In this document: positions 7,833 through 16,401 of the stretch, piece after piece
Numbering within the stretch: position 1 is the first letter of the stretch
Layout: every line of letters begins with the position of its first letter
Assembly: GCA_018902755.1 (NCBI GenBank)
Contig: JAHIQI010000017.1
Span: 1-64,000, forward strand
Source of the DNA: Pseudomonadota bacterium
Lineage (GTDB): Bacteria > Desulfobacterota > Desulfarculia > Desulfarculales > Desulfarculaceae
DNA: 64,000 nt
Reading direction: 5' to 3'
Notes under the pieces: generated by a model
Seen by the model: the letters and a program-made list of their open reading frames with translations, nothing else
Database searches by the model: none
What the model was told of the DNA's origin: nothing
Program-made: the position numbers and the translations under genes

Positions 7833-10271
7833 ATGAAACACCTGAGGCGCTGTTTGTTGGGCTTGGGCCTGGCGGTATTGGTGATCCTTCTAGGAGGCAG
7901 CGGCATGGCCGAGCCGGTCGCGGCCGCCCCGCCGTCCGGCGCATCCCCGCCTGCTCAGCCAGCGGGCCGCCCGGTCGCCAAATCCTCCCGCGCCCCCCGC
8001 TTCGTCAACATACATCTGGAGCACCCCGACCGCGTCCTGGTGGCCGGTGAGACCGGCTTGCTCAAGCTGGAAGCGCGCATCGCCGCCTCCAAAGACTCCT
8101 CGGGGCAATCCCTGGCCTGGGACCCTAGCGTAAAGGCGCCGGTGACCATGTGGGTTGCCTCTTCCAGCGGCAGCGGCATCGCCTTCTTGGACAAGGACCA
8201 CCCCGAGCGGCCCCGCCAGCACATCCTGGTCCATTTCACCAGGCCGCCGGGCAACCTGGCCGGGCCCCTCACCGCCCAGGTGGAATACTCCGTCACCAGC
8301 CGCACCAAGGCGGGCAAGCACAGCTTTTGGCTGGACATTTTCGCGGAGCTGAAATCCCCGCAAGGGGGCCAGGTCCACGACGCCGGGGCCCTGCGCCTGC
8401 CCTTCGAGGTGGACACCCATCTCAGGACCAAGCTGCTCATGCTGGCCGTGGTGGCGGCGGCGGTGTTCCTGTTCATCGTGGAGTGGGTGAGGGTCGACGT
8501 GGTGGCCATCGTGATGATGGTCCTGCTGCCCGAACTGGGCCTGTTGAACTCCTCGGACACCTTCCGGGGCCTGAGCAGCAACGCGGTGGTGGCCATCATC
8601 GGGGTGATGATCATCAGCTACGGCCTCAACCGGGCCGGGCTGGTGCACCGCATCATCCAGCCCATCCTGGGGTTCGTCAGCAAAAGCCCCTCCCGCCTGG
8701 TGGCGACCTTTTCATCTCTCATCGCGGCCATCTCCGGGGTGATGCAGAACACCGGCGCGGCGGTGCTGTTCTTGCCCGCCGTGCGCTCGGTCACCTTCCA
8801 GAAGCTCAAGGTGCCCATCTCCCGGGTGCTCATGCCCATCGGCATGGCCGCCATCCTGGGCGGCACCCTGACCATGATCGGCACCAGCCCCCTGATCCTG
8901 CTCAACGACATTTTGCCTCCGGGCATGCCCAAGTTCGGTTTCCTGGAACTGACCCCCATAGGCCTGGCCCTGGCCATAGGCGGCATCGCCTATCTTTCCA
9001 CCGGCGGCATGCGCCTGTTGGCCAAGATCTCCGCCAACCAGTCCAGTCACCAGGCCGACAAGGGCGGCTCAGCGGATGACGGCTTTGTCAGCTCCTATCC
9101 CCTGATCAAGGGCCCCTTCGAGATCATGGTGCCCTCGGACTACCGGCCGGGATCGGACCCCCAGGAGGTGATGCTGATCCGGCGGCGTTTTCTGGTGAAC
9201 ATAGTGGCCGTGGCCAAAAGCGACGGTTCGTGCAATTTCTCCCCCCTGCCCAGCACCAGCCTCCAGCCCGGCCTGTCCCTGTGCGCCTACGGCCCGGAAG
9301 ATGGCGTCCAGTCCTTTGTGCGCCAATACGGCCTGATCCTCAAGGAGCGGCCCCAGGCGTTCAAGGACACCATGTTCAACCCCTGCCTGGCGGGCATCGT
9401 GGAGGGGGTGGTGTCGCCGCGATCCAGCCTGATCGGCCAGACCATCAAGGAAATACGCTTTCGGGAGACCTTCGGGGTCAATCCCCTGGCGGTGCACCAG
9501 GCCGGCCACACCTATTACCAGGAGCTGGCCGACCTGCCTTTGCAGGCGGGCGACACCCTGCTCTTGCACGGCACCTGGGAGAAGTTCCACGCTCTGCAGG
9601 ACCTGCACCAGAACTTCATCATCATCACTCCCTTTGAGCAGGAGTTCCACAAGCCGGAGAAGGCCAAGTGGGCCCTGATCTGCTTTCTCACCGCCCTGGT
9701 GATGATGATCGTCTCCAGCTTCTATTTTCAAAACCTGCCCTACAACCCCATCCCCCTGTCGGTATGCCTCATGGTGGGGGCGGTGGGCATGGTGCTTTGC
9801 AAGGTCATCACCATAAGCGAGGCCTACCACTCGGTGGATTGGCGCACCGTGTTTTTGCTGGGCGGGTTGATCCCCCTGGGCATGGCCGTGGACCAGACCG
9901 GCACGGCCAACTGGATCGCCAAGGGCATAGTCCTGGGACTGGGCAGCCTCATGTCGCCCCTGCTGCTGCTGGTGGTGTTGGCGGTGTTGAGCGCCGCCTT
10001 CACCCTGGTCATTTCCAACGTGGGGGCCGCCACCCTGCTGGTGCCCCTGGGCATATCCATAGCCCACCAGATCGGCATAGACCCCCGGGTGGCCGCCATC
10101 GTGGTGGGGCTGGGGGTCTCCAACTCCTTCCTGTTGCCCACCCACCAGGTCAACGCCCTGTACATGGGGCCGGGCGAGTACCGCACCCGTGACTACATCC
10201 AGATCGGCGGCATCCTGAGCTTCATCTACATGGCCGTCCTGGTGGTCATGACCTACATGTTCTACCTGTAG
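7833..10271 (+). CDS. SLC13/DASS-family permease with N-terminal exported domain and TrkA-C-like domain
   Basis: An 812-residue membrane protein. Residues 1-30 look like a signal peptide or anchor, with a hydrophobic core ending at GSGMAEPVAA. About 35-196 is an extracytoplasmic domain rich in beta strands that I do not recognise. Transmembrane helices start near 200. The two re-entrant-loop signatures of the family are visible as MQNTGAAVLFLPAV and SNVGAATLLVPLG. Between the halves a soluble part (about 420-590) resembles TrkA-C/RCK-C domains. SLC13-type carriers move sulfate, dicarboxylates or related anions with sodium. ATG 7833 is chosen over GTG 7821 because a GGGGG tract lies 11 bases upstream of it. 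Confidence 0.8.
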   Translation: MKHLRRCLLGLGLAVLVILLGGSGMAEPVAAAPPSGASPPAQPAGRPVAKSSRAPRFVNIHLEHPDRVLVAGETGLLKLEARIAASKDSSGQSLAWDPSVKAPVTMWVASSSGSGIAFLDKDHPERPRQHILVHFTRPPGNLAGPLTAQVEYSVTSRTKAGKHSFWLDIFAELKSPQGGQVHDAGALRLPFEVDTHLRTKLLMLAVVAAAVFLFIVEWVRVDVVAIVMMVLLPELGLLNSSDTFRGLSSNAVVAIIGVMIISYGLNRAGLVHRIIQPILGFVSKSPSRLVATFSSLIAAISGVMQNTGAAVLFLPAVRSVTFQKLKVPISRVLMPIGMAAILGGTLTMIGTSPLILLNDILPPGMPKFGFLELTPIGLALAIGGIAYLSTGGMRLLAKISANQSSHQADKGGSADDGFVSSYPLIKGPFEIMVPSDYRPGSDPQEVMLIRRRFLVNIVAVAKSDGSCNFSPLPSTSLQPGLSLCAYGPEDGVQSFVRQYGLILKERPQAFKDTMFNPCLAGIVEGVVSPRSSLIGQTIKEIRFRETFGVNPLAVHQAGHTYYQELADLPLQAGDTLLLHGTWEKFHALQDLHQNFIIITPFEQEFHKPEKAKWALICFLTALVMMIVSSFYFQNLPYNPIPLSVCLMVGAVGMVLCKVITISEAYHSVDWRTVFLLGGLIPLGMAVDQTGTANWIAKGIVLGLGSLMSPLLLLVVLAVLSAAFTLVISNVGAATLLVPLGISIAHQIGIDPRVAAIVVGLGVSNSFLLPTHQVNALYMGPGEYRTRDYIQIGGILSFIYMAVLVVMTYMFYL

Positions 10272-10281
10272 CCAACCAGAG

Positions 10282-10310
10282 GGCCCGGCCCAGTGCCGGG
10301 CCATTTCTTT
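10282..10310 (+). terminator. Rho-independent terminator
   Basis: GGCCCGGC (10282-10289) pairs with GCCGGGCC (10295-10302), followed by ATTTCTTT. It ends the SLC13-type gene. Confidence 0.65.
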
Positions 10311-10648
10311 CGCCTTCCGCCGTTCCATTCTTGTGGGTAATCCTGGGTGATTTCCTACCGCCTTTTGGGCCCTGCACGGGGTCCCAATAAGGCCGAGCCC
10401 TTATTTACGGCCCGCACCGGCAAATACCTATAATGGCGGCAAGGGCCGAGATTGCAGCAACACCGGGGCCCAGAGGGCGCAGCCGCATGAACCAAACGCA
10501 ACTCTTGCCGCAAACATCCACCCACAACCGGACCGACAGAGGCAACGACTTGTCAAATTGGGCGCGTTTCAGACGGGCGATAGAAAGCCCGGCGCGTTTA
10601 GACAAGACGCATGGGAAAGCTACGCGTTATTGCATCTAGGAGGACGAC
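10311..10648. other. Intergenic region upstream of the tetra-rhodanese gene
   Basis: No supported gene. A TATAAT (10429-10434) with a poor TTTACG at 19-base spacing may be the promoter of the rhodanese gene, giving a leader of about 210 bases. An AGGAGG ribosome-binding site (10638-10643) ends the region. Confidence 0.35.
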
Positions 10649-12421
10649 ATGAAGTTACACACCGCCGTTTGCCGTAATAAAACCCGCAGCACACGCTGGA
10701 TCATGTTGATGGGGTTGACCTTGATGTGCCTGGCCTTGGCCGGGACGGCCCTGGCCGCCTCCCAGCAGGCGCAAACGGGCCGACTGGTGGACGCCCAGTG
10801 GCTGCAACAGCACCTGAACGACCCCAAACTGGTGATCATCGACGCTTCGCGCACCAAGAACTACCTGGCCGGCCACATCAAGGGGGCGGTGAGCTGCTCC
10901 TTTGACAAGGAGCACTACCTGTCCTACGGGATCGACACCTCCTATGGAGGCAACGACCTGATCAACAGCCCCACCGACCCGCTGCCCTGGCAGGACGGGC
11001 CCACCCCCTACGTGCAGAAGGTGATGCGCTCCCTGGGCATCAACAACGACTCCAAGGTCTTGATCTACGACGATGGCGGTCACTTCCGGGCCCCTCGGTT
11101 CTATTGGACCCTCACCTTCAACGGCTGCAAGGACGCCTACATCCTGGACGGCGGCCTGGCCAAGTGGAAGGCCCTGGGCCTGCCCACGGTGACCGACATT
11201 CCCAAGGTTAAGAAGGGCAACTTCACCGCCAAGCCGTCCGGCGGCTCCCAGATCGCCACCACCGACTACATCTTGTCCAAGCAGTTCAAGCCCGAGGCGG
11301 TCATCGTCTACGCCGTAACCCCGGTTTGGTACTATGGCCCCCTCCAGGCCTACTCCAAGATCGGCCATATCCCCGGCTCGGTCATGGTCTCCTATCCCGA
11401 CTATTTCCAGAAGGACAAGACCTGGAAGTCCAAGGATGAGCTCATGAGGCTGTTCGCCTCGGTGGGGGCCACCCCGGACAAGGAGATCATCTGCTACTGT
11501 GGCGGCAACCCCGCCGCCTCTGCCCTGTACTTCACCCTGAAGCACGTTTTGGGCTATCCCAAGGTGCGCTACTATTACAAGGGTTCCACCATGGGCTGGT
11601 TGGACGATCCCCGCGATCTGCCGCTACACACCTACTGGAATCAGCACCTGCTGCGCGATCCATACTTCGTGAGCTGGTGGGGCGGGCAGCGCATCCAATA
11701 CCTGGTGGGCGACTCCCAGGTGCTCACCGTGGACGTGCGCTCTCCCCAGGCCTACCAGGCCGGTCACATCCCCTACGCGGTGAATATCCCCGTGCGGGAG
11801 TTGGTGGCCAAGCAGGGCGTGGACCCGGCCAAGTGGGCCCAGGTGTTGGGCGACAGCGGCGCGGCCGACTTCAAGGAACTGGTGATCGTGGACGACAAGT
11901 CCTCGCCCGACGCCTGCCTGATGTTCTGGCTGAGCGAGTACCTGGGACGCCCCAAGGTGTCGCTGCTCAACGGCGGCATGAAGGCCTGGCAGGACAACAA
12001 GCTGAAGGTCACCGACAAGCCCACCATAATCGCTCCGGCCAAGACCAAGTACGACGTGGCCATCCAACCGGCCAAGATGCGGGCCAAGCCCCAGGCGGCC
12101 AAGCGCCTGAGCAACCCCGGACAGAAGCCTGATTTCCTGGGCTACCCCAGGGTGTACATCGTCTCATCCCAGCAAGAGCAAAAGCTGCCCTTCGACCCGG
12201 CGGGGGCCAAGGTGGTGCACATCCCCGCCACCAAGAACTTCCACGAGTACGGCGTCTTGGATTTCGCATCCAGCCTGATCAAGCTGTACGAAGACGCCGG
12301 CGTGTTCAAGCAGGCCGAAGTGGTCTGCTACTCCGACCAACCCGCGGAAGCGGCGGCTACCTACTACGCCCTGCGCACCCTGGGCTACCCCAAGGTCATG
12401 GTGTATTACCCCGAGAAGTGA
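10649..12421 (+). CDS. Exported rhodanese-family sulfurtransferase with four tandem domains
   Basis: A 590-residue protein with a signal peptide ending near ALAAS (residue 38). Four rhodanese-type modules follow. Domain 1 (about 45-180) ends with ILDGGLAKWKALGLP and has IYDDGG where the catalytic cysteine would be. Domain 2 (about 200-320) has CYCGGNPAAS, with Cys284 at the catalytic position. Domain 3 (about 350-455) has DVRSPQAYQAGHIP and LLNGGMKAW, but VDDKSS at the active-site position. Domain 4 (about 495-590) has VVCYSDQPAEAA, where Ser562 replaces the catalytic cysteine and Cys560 sits two residues earlier. The layout looks like a duplicated thiosulfate sulfurtransferase in which only domain 2 keeps a normal active site. 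AGGAGG precedes the ATG. Confidence 0.88.
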   Translation: MKLHTAVCRNKTRSTRWIMLMGLTLMCLALAGTALAASQQAQTGRLVDAQWLQQHLNDPKLVIIDASRTKNYLAGHIKGAVSCSFDKEHYLSYGIDTSYGGNDLINSPTDPLPWQDGPTPYVQKVMRSLGINNDSKVLIYDDGGHFRAPRFYWTLTFNGCKDAYILDGGLAKWKALGLPTVTDIPKVKKGNFTAKPSGGSQIATTDYILSKQFKPEAVIVYAVTPVWYYGPLQAYSKIGHIPGSVMVSYPDYFQKDKTWKSKDELMRLFASVGATPDKEIICYCGGNPAASALYFTLKHVLGYPKVRYYYKGSTMGWLDDPRDLPLHTYWNQHLLRDPYFVSWWGGQRIQYLVGDSQVLTVDVRSPQAYQAGHIPYAVNIPVRELVAKQGVDPAKWAQVLGDSGAADFKELVIVDDKSSPDACLMFWLSEYLGRPKVSLLNGGMKAWQDNKLKVTDKPTIIAPAKTKYDVAIQPAKMRAKPQAAKRLSNPGQKPDFLGYPRVYIVSSQQEQKLPFDPAGAKVVHIPATKNFHEYGVLDFASSLIKLYEDAGVFKQAEVVCYSDQPAEAAATYYALRTLGYPKVMVYYPEK

Positions 12422-12447
12422 CCGCCCGAGCGGCTTTGGTAACCAGG

Positions 12448-12477
12448 GGGACCGGGCTCAGGCCCGGTCCCTTTTTT
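12448..12477 (+). terminator. Rho-independent terminator
   Basis: GGGACCGGGC pairs with GCCCGGTCCC around a short loop, followed by TTTTTT. It ends the rhodanese gene. Confidence 0.85.
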
Positions 12478-12579
12478 CGCGGTAGCCGGGGGTTGGCGGA
12501 GCCGTCGTGTCCGCCAAATTGAATCATTAAAAGTTTTGTAGCGTAATCCACGGTGAATTCCGCTTGATCTGGGGGGATC

Positions 12580-12966
12580 ATGTCACATTTCATCAAAGCC
12601 TTAGTCGTGTGCGCGATTTTTGCGGTCCTTTCGCCGGTGGCGGCGAACGCGGCATGTTCCAAGGCCTATGACAAGCTGGACGGCGATTGCGACGCTTTTT
12701 TGCAGTCCGCCTATGCTCCGGGCATGGCGGTTTTCAACTCATGCCAGACCAAGTGCGAGAGCGACGATGGCGGGGTGCTGGTCATCAAGATGATAATCAG
12801 GTTCCAGGGGGGCATCCTGGGCACGCCTTATATCCTCAAGGGACGCGTGATCATCGACTCCAACCGGCAGATCGTGAAAACCAAGTGGGCCGATTGGAAC
12901 TCGCCGCTGACTCCGCTGAACCGAACCGAGCACTTTGAGACCAAAAAGGACAAGTGGAATTTTTAG
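12580..12966 (+). CDS. Small exported protein of unknown function
   Basis: A 128-residue protein with a clear signal peptide, cleavage expected after VAANA at about residue 24. The mature part has four cysteines within the first half (ACSKAY, DCDAF, NSCQTKCE), suggesting disulfides. The second half looks like beta strands and the protein ends in KWNF. A GGGGG tract precedes the ATG. I do not recognise a family. It stands alone after a terminator. Confidence 0.65.
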   Translation: MSHFIKALVVCAIFAVLSPVAANAACSKAYDKLDGDCDAFLQSAYAPGMAVFNSCQTKCESDDGGVLVIKMIIRFQGGILGTPYILKGRVIIDSNRQIVKTKWADWNSPLTPLNRTEHFETKKDKWNF

Positions 12967-13122
12967 GGAAGGCCCATGGACATGACAGACCAATGCCCTT
13001 GGCCTACCGTCCCGGAGGACTGATCCACCGGGGCTCGAGCCAAAGGGCCTGTATCGACTATTGAGGGCCTTGTCGATCCCTGTCGCGGCCCCCGCCCCAA
13101 GGGACGAGGGCGCCAAGGCGTG

Positions 13123-13326
13123 CTACCTGTCCAGGACCTTCGCCTTTTGCTCTTCGTACTGCTCTTTGGTGATGGCCCCGCTTTTGTAAGCCCTTTGCAG
13201 GTCGATGAGCTGCTGGCCTTCGGAGACGGTGGTGGTCTGGTTGTTCACGTCGGCCCCGCCGCAACCGGCCAGGGCGATGGATAGGCCGAACATGGCGATG
13301 AAAATGAAGCTGTAGATGGTTTTCAT
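13123..13326 (-). CDS. Small lipoprotein with SHOCT-type domain
   Basis: A 67-residue protein. A signal peptide ends in the lipobox LAGC (Cys at about 22). The mature end, LIDLQRAYKSGAITKEQYEE followed by QKAKVLDR, matches the SHOCT motif, a short helix pair often found at protein ends and thought to mediate oligomerisation. Such minimal lipoprotein-plus-SHOCT proteins are common but functionally obscure. It is transcribed away from the genes on both sides. Confidence 0.75.
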   Translation of the reverse strand: MKTIYSFIFIAMFGLSIALAGCGGADVNNQTTTVSEGQQLIDLQRAYKSGAITKEQYEEQKAKVLDR

Positions 13327-13657
13327 GTACTGTCCTTCGGATTAAGCATAATTCGCAGCGCGTCAACTGGCTAATACCGGAGCAGGCGGATTGGCACTAG
13401 TGGCGGCCATAGTAGCCCGATTTGCCCTGGCTGGCAAGAATTGGCCCGCCCGCAAAACGCCGTCAAAACACTTGTAGCTCCGCTATAATCAAGGCACGAT
13501 CAGGGTGCCCGCTTGGGGCGTCTGGCGGTAAACGGCCATTTGGGCGTTCACAAAGAAACGGTGACACTTGCATTCATCTGCCCCCTCCCGGGCTGCACGG
13601 CAGCCCGAAACGAAGCCCGCATCCGCTTCCGGCCAGCGGGCCCTGGTCGAATGGGCC
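13327..13657. other. Intergenic region between divergent genes
   Basis: The region lies between a minus-strand lipoprotein and a plus-strand membrane protein, so it should hold both promoters. I could not identify a convincing pair. An in-frame TTG at 13568 would extend the downstream protein by 30 residues of non-hydrophobic sequence. Confidence 0.3.
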
Positions 13658-14899
13658 ATGCGTGCCCCCGGGTCAGGGCTGGAGCGCGTATCCTATTTGG
13701 TCTTTTTCGCCCTGCTGGTGGCGGTGCGCTTGCCCCGGGTGTTTCTGGAGGGGCGTTTTTGGGCCGAAGAGGGCCGGGTCCATTTTGAAAACGCCTGGAA
13801 TATGCCCTGGCTCGACGCCCTGCTGTTTTCCTATGCCGGGTATCTGAACCTGACGGCCAATGCGGCCGGGCTGCTGGCCTTGTATCTGCCTCCCCTGTGG
13901 GCCGCGCCCTATGTGAGCACCGGCCTGGCTCTCATTATTCAGTGCCTGCCCGCGGTCCTCATCCTGACCAGCCGCCTGGACTGGCTGCGCCACCGGGCCG
14001 TGCTGGTGGCTGCCCTGCTGCTCATCGCCACCCCGCCCCATTCCGAGGAGGTCTGGCTAAACTCCATTTGCAGCCAGTATCACCTGACCCTGAGCGCGGG
14101 CATAATCTTGGCCCTGGAAAGCCGCGGCGGCCTGGTGGGCGTGCTGCGTCTGGCGGTGCTACTGTTGGCCACCCTCAGCGCGCCCATGTCCTGGGTGCTG
14201 GCCCCGCTGTTCGCCCTGCGCGCCTTGCAGGAGCGCACCGGCCCCAGGTTCCGGCAACTCCTGGTGATGGCCCTTGGGGTGGCCATCCAGTTGATATGGT
14301 TCTTTGCCCCGATCCCGGGCCGCGAAGTGGGTATCTCCCCGACCCTGTTGGGAGCCATCGTCCTAGCCAAGCAGGTGATCATCCCCTTGGTGCCCACGCC
14401 CCTGGACTCCAAGCTCATCGGCCTGTTCGCCCGTGATTTCAGCATCGCGGGAGGGCCTCTCTGGCCCCTGGCCGTGGTGGCGGTGTTGTTCGTGATCCTG
14501 GCCTGGGGGGTGCTGCGCCGCCCCAAGGAGGCGCCCCTGTGGTTCCTGCTGGCCGGGGGGATCATCGTTACCGGCGCCTACGCCGGCTCGCTGGGAGACA
14601 AGGCCGGCCTCCTGATACTACTGGGGGGAAACCGCTACGCGTTTGGCCCCCAGGTGCTGTTCGGGCTCACCGTGCTGGGCCTGGCCATGCTCCTGCGGGG
14701 CAGGGGCCGCCTTTGGGCCCGGGCCGTGGTGATCTGGCTGCTGGTGGTGGGCATGTGGGGCTATTTCGCCTTTGCCGGGTCGGGCCAGGTGCAGAGCGGA
14801 CCGCCCTGGCTGCCCGAGGTGCAAAAGTGGGAGCAGGACCACAACTACCGCATGAAGATATGGCCGCCCGGCTGGTCCATGGGCCTGCCGCCCAAATGA
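13658..14899 (+). CDS. Polytopic membrane protein of unknown function
   Basis: A protein of about 413 residues with roughly ten hydrophobic segments. An acidic WAEEG motif follows the first helix, and a loop containing YLNLTANAAG comes next. An acidic residue after TM1 and this overall layout recall GT-C glycosyltransferases or related polyprenyl-sugar enzymes, but I see no decisive motif. The soluble C-terminus ends in GWSMGLPPK. The start is uncertain: ATG 13658 is used here, and TTG 13568 is possible. It is followed 57 bases later by the exported hydrolase-family gene and may share its transcript. Confidence 0.6.
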   Translation: MRAPGSGLERVSYLVFFALLVAVRLPRVFLEGRFWAEEGRVHFENAWNMPWLDALLFSYAGYLNLTANAAGLLALYLPPLWAAPYVSTGLALIIQCLPAVLILTSRLDWLRHRAVLVAALLLIATPPHSEEVWLNSICSQYHLTLSAGIILALESRGGLVGVLRLAVLLLATLSAPMSWVLAPLFALRALQERTGPRFRQLLVMALGVAIQLIWFFAPIPGREVGISPTLLGAIVLAKQVIIPLVPTPLDSKLIGLFARDFSIAGGPLWPLAVVAVLFVILAWGVLRRPKEAPLWFLLAGGIIVTGAYAGSLGDKAGLLILLGGNRYAFGPQVLFGLTVLGLAMLLRGRGRLWARAVVIWLLVVGMWGYFAFAGSGQVQSGPPWLPEVQKWEQDHNYRMKIWPPGWSMGLPPK

Positions 14900-14956
14900 C
14901 CCAGGCCTGGTCACGCCTGGAATGAGCAACGAACGTTTTTTAGGAGCAAATCAGGC

Positions 14957-15772
14957 ATGACGGCTTCCCCGATGACCCGGCGCGTCTTCCTGTCCCGCGG
15001 CCTGGCGGCCGCCGGGGGCTGCGCCTTTGCCCTGGCCTGCGGGGCCTCGCCCGGCCTGGCCGGTGGGGATTATTACCAGCGCCACCGGGCCGAGCTGCTC
15101 AGGGACTTCGCGGGCACCAACCAGGGCGCGGCGCAATACCTGGCCGCTCTGCACGGCAAGGCCTTGGCCCGTGAGCTCTGCGCCGAGGCGGAGCGCGGCT
15201 TCGGGGATCTGTTGCCCGGCCTGCCCCAGGTGGGCGACGAGCAAAATGTGATGATCGAATACCTGCCCGTGGCAGCCTGGTACGTGGCCTACTATCGGCC
15301 TTTCCTCAAGCGGGGGCTGAGCGCCCAAGACCTGGGCCGCATGATCTGCGAACTGAACCTGATGCAGTACAAAGCCACCCCTGCGGACCAGCTGGCCCGG
15401 CAGGGGAGGGAGCACTTCAGCCCGGCCTATCTGGCCCGGATGAAAAGTTGGGCGGCCTGGACCCAAAAGCGTGCCTACCCGGCCAACTGGGTGGCCCGCT
15501 ATATCCAGGGCGACGGCCACGACTTTGACTACGGCTACGACTACAGCGAGTGCGCCCTGGTGAAGTACTTCCGCAGCCAGGACGCCACGGCCGCGGCGCC
15601 CTACGTGTGCATCAACGACTTTGCCCGCAGCCGGGCCTACGGCACCGGCCTGGCCCGCCGGGGCACCCTGGCCATGGGCTATCCCATTTGCGATTTCCGC
15701 TACAAGCAGGGCCGTCCGGTGACCCAGGGCTGGCATAGCGAAGTGGCCAAGATAAAGAAGATGGGGGGATGA
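14957..15772 (+). CDS. Exported protein of the ATC hydrolase family
   Basis: A 271-residue protein starting with a Tat-like or Sec signal (TRRVFLSRGLAAAGG). Its C-terminal part has the pattern of the L-2-amino-thiazoline-4-carboxylic acid hydrolase family: YDYSECALVKYF, then VCINDFARSRAYG, then ARRGTLAMGYPICDFRY. In characterised members this domain opens a thiazoline ring on the way to cysteine. The family is broad, and an exported form with this substrate is not established. AGGAG lies ten bases before the ATG. Confidence 0.7.
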   Translation: MTASPMTRRVFLSRGLAAAGGCAFALACGASPGLAGGDYYQRHRAELLRDFAGTNQGAAQYLAALHGKALARELCAEAERGFGDLLPGLPQVGDEQNVMIEYLPVAAWYVAYYRPFLKRGLSAQDLGRMICELNLMQYKATPADQLARQGREHFSPAYLARMKSWAAWTQKRAYPANWVARYIQGDGHDFDYGYDYSECALVKYFRSQDATAAAPYVCINDFARSRAYGTGLARRGTLAMGYPICDFRYKQGRPVTQGWHSEVAKIKKMGG

Positions 15773-15821
15773 GGTAGGGAGGGCCCGGATGCGGCATCCC
15801 GCACTTTGTTGAAGTATTTAG

Positions 15822-15849
15822 TTGACAGGGGCCGCTTTCGCTATACACT
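15822..15849 (+). promoter_or_regulatory. Sigma70 promoter of the RRM protein gene
   Basis: A perfect TTGACA (15822-15827) and TACACT (15844-15849) are spaced by 16 bases. Transcription from here would give a leader of about 145 bases. Confidence 0.6.
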
Positions 15850-15856
15850 TGCCTTT

Positions 15857-15999
15857 CAAGAAGACCACACTGCCCGACTCTCCGCTAGACGTGCCGGCGA
15901 ATTCACGCCTTCATCATAGCAGAAAAATTAGGCTTTTTGGTTCAGTATGACCCCCCACGAGGGTGGTTTCGTTCAACTATTTTTTAAGGACCGTGAATT
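15857..15999 (+). promoter_or_regulatory. Long 5' leader with hairpin before the RRM gene
   Basis: The leader contains ACCCCCC (15950-15956) pairing with GGGTGGT (15961-15967) with one mismatch, followed by an AT-rich stretch with TTTTTT. It could act as an attenuator or a temperature-responsive element, as in cold-shock leaders. The AAGGA ribosome-binding site lies just downstream of the T run. Confidence 0.4.
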
Positions 16000-16269
16000 A
16001 TGGCAACTAGCATCTATGTAGGCAATCTCTCTTATGACTCCACCGAGCAGGGCATCCGTAAGCTTTTCGAGCAGTACGGTGAAGTCCTTTCCGTCAAAAT
16101 GATCGAGGACCGGGACACCGGCAGGCCGCGCGGCTTTGGTTTTGTGGAAATGGACGCTTCCGGCGCCAGCTCCGCCATCCAGGCCCTGAACGGCGCCGAT
16201 CTGGACGGCAGGACCCTGAAGGTCAACGAGGCCAAGCCCCGCGAGTCTCGTCCGCCCCAACGTTGGTAG
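16000..16269 (+). CDS. RNA-recognition-motif (RRM) RNA-binding protein
   Basis: An 89-residue single-RRM protein. RNP2 is IYVGNLSY (residues 5-12) and RNP1 is RGFGFVEM (near 44), with the beta-alpha-beta-beta-alpha-beta order intact. A short basic tail (KPRESRPPQRW) follows. Such small bacterial RRM proteins are often cold-induced. The DEAD-box helicase gene directly downstream supports a role in RNA remodelling. Confidence 0.93.
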   Translation: MATSIYVGNLSYDSTEQGIRKLFEQYGEVLSVKMIEDRDTGRPRGFGFVEMDASGASSAIQALNGADLDGRTLKVNEAKPRESRPPQRW

Positions 16270-16306
16270 CCTAAGACCTACACCATAGATTTAAGCAGCA
16301 GACGAC

Positions 16307-16332
16307 CCCTCCCCGGCTCGGTCGGGCGAGGG
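16307..16332 (+). terminator. Hairpin between RRM and helicase genes, possible attenuator
   Basis: CCCTC and CCCG pair with CGGG and GAGGG with one bulged C, followed by the T-rich ATCGTTATTATTAT. The tail is not a pure T run, so it may only partly terminate and set the ratio of the two products. Confidence 0.45.
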
Positions 16333-16401
16333 ATCGTTATTATTATCAGGAGGATGGAGCCTCGGGTTCTCGTCCTCAACGACCCAAGGAAGAACCACGA
16401 G

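Noticed and set aside
10433..10639. 68-codon frame upstream of the rhodanese gene
   Set aside because: Arg/Thr-rich, no motif, and it lies between a promoter candidate and the rhodanese ribosome-binding site.
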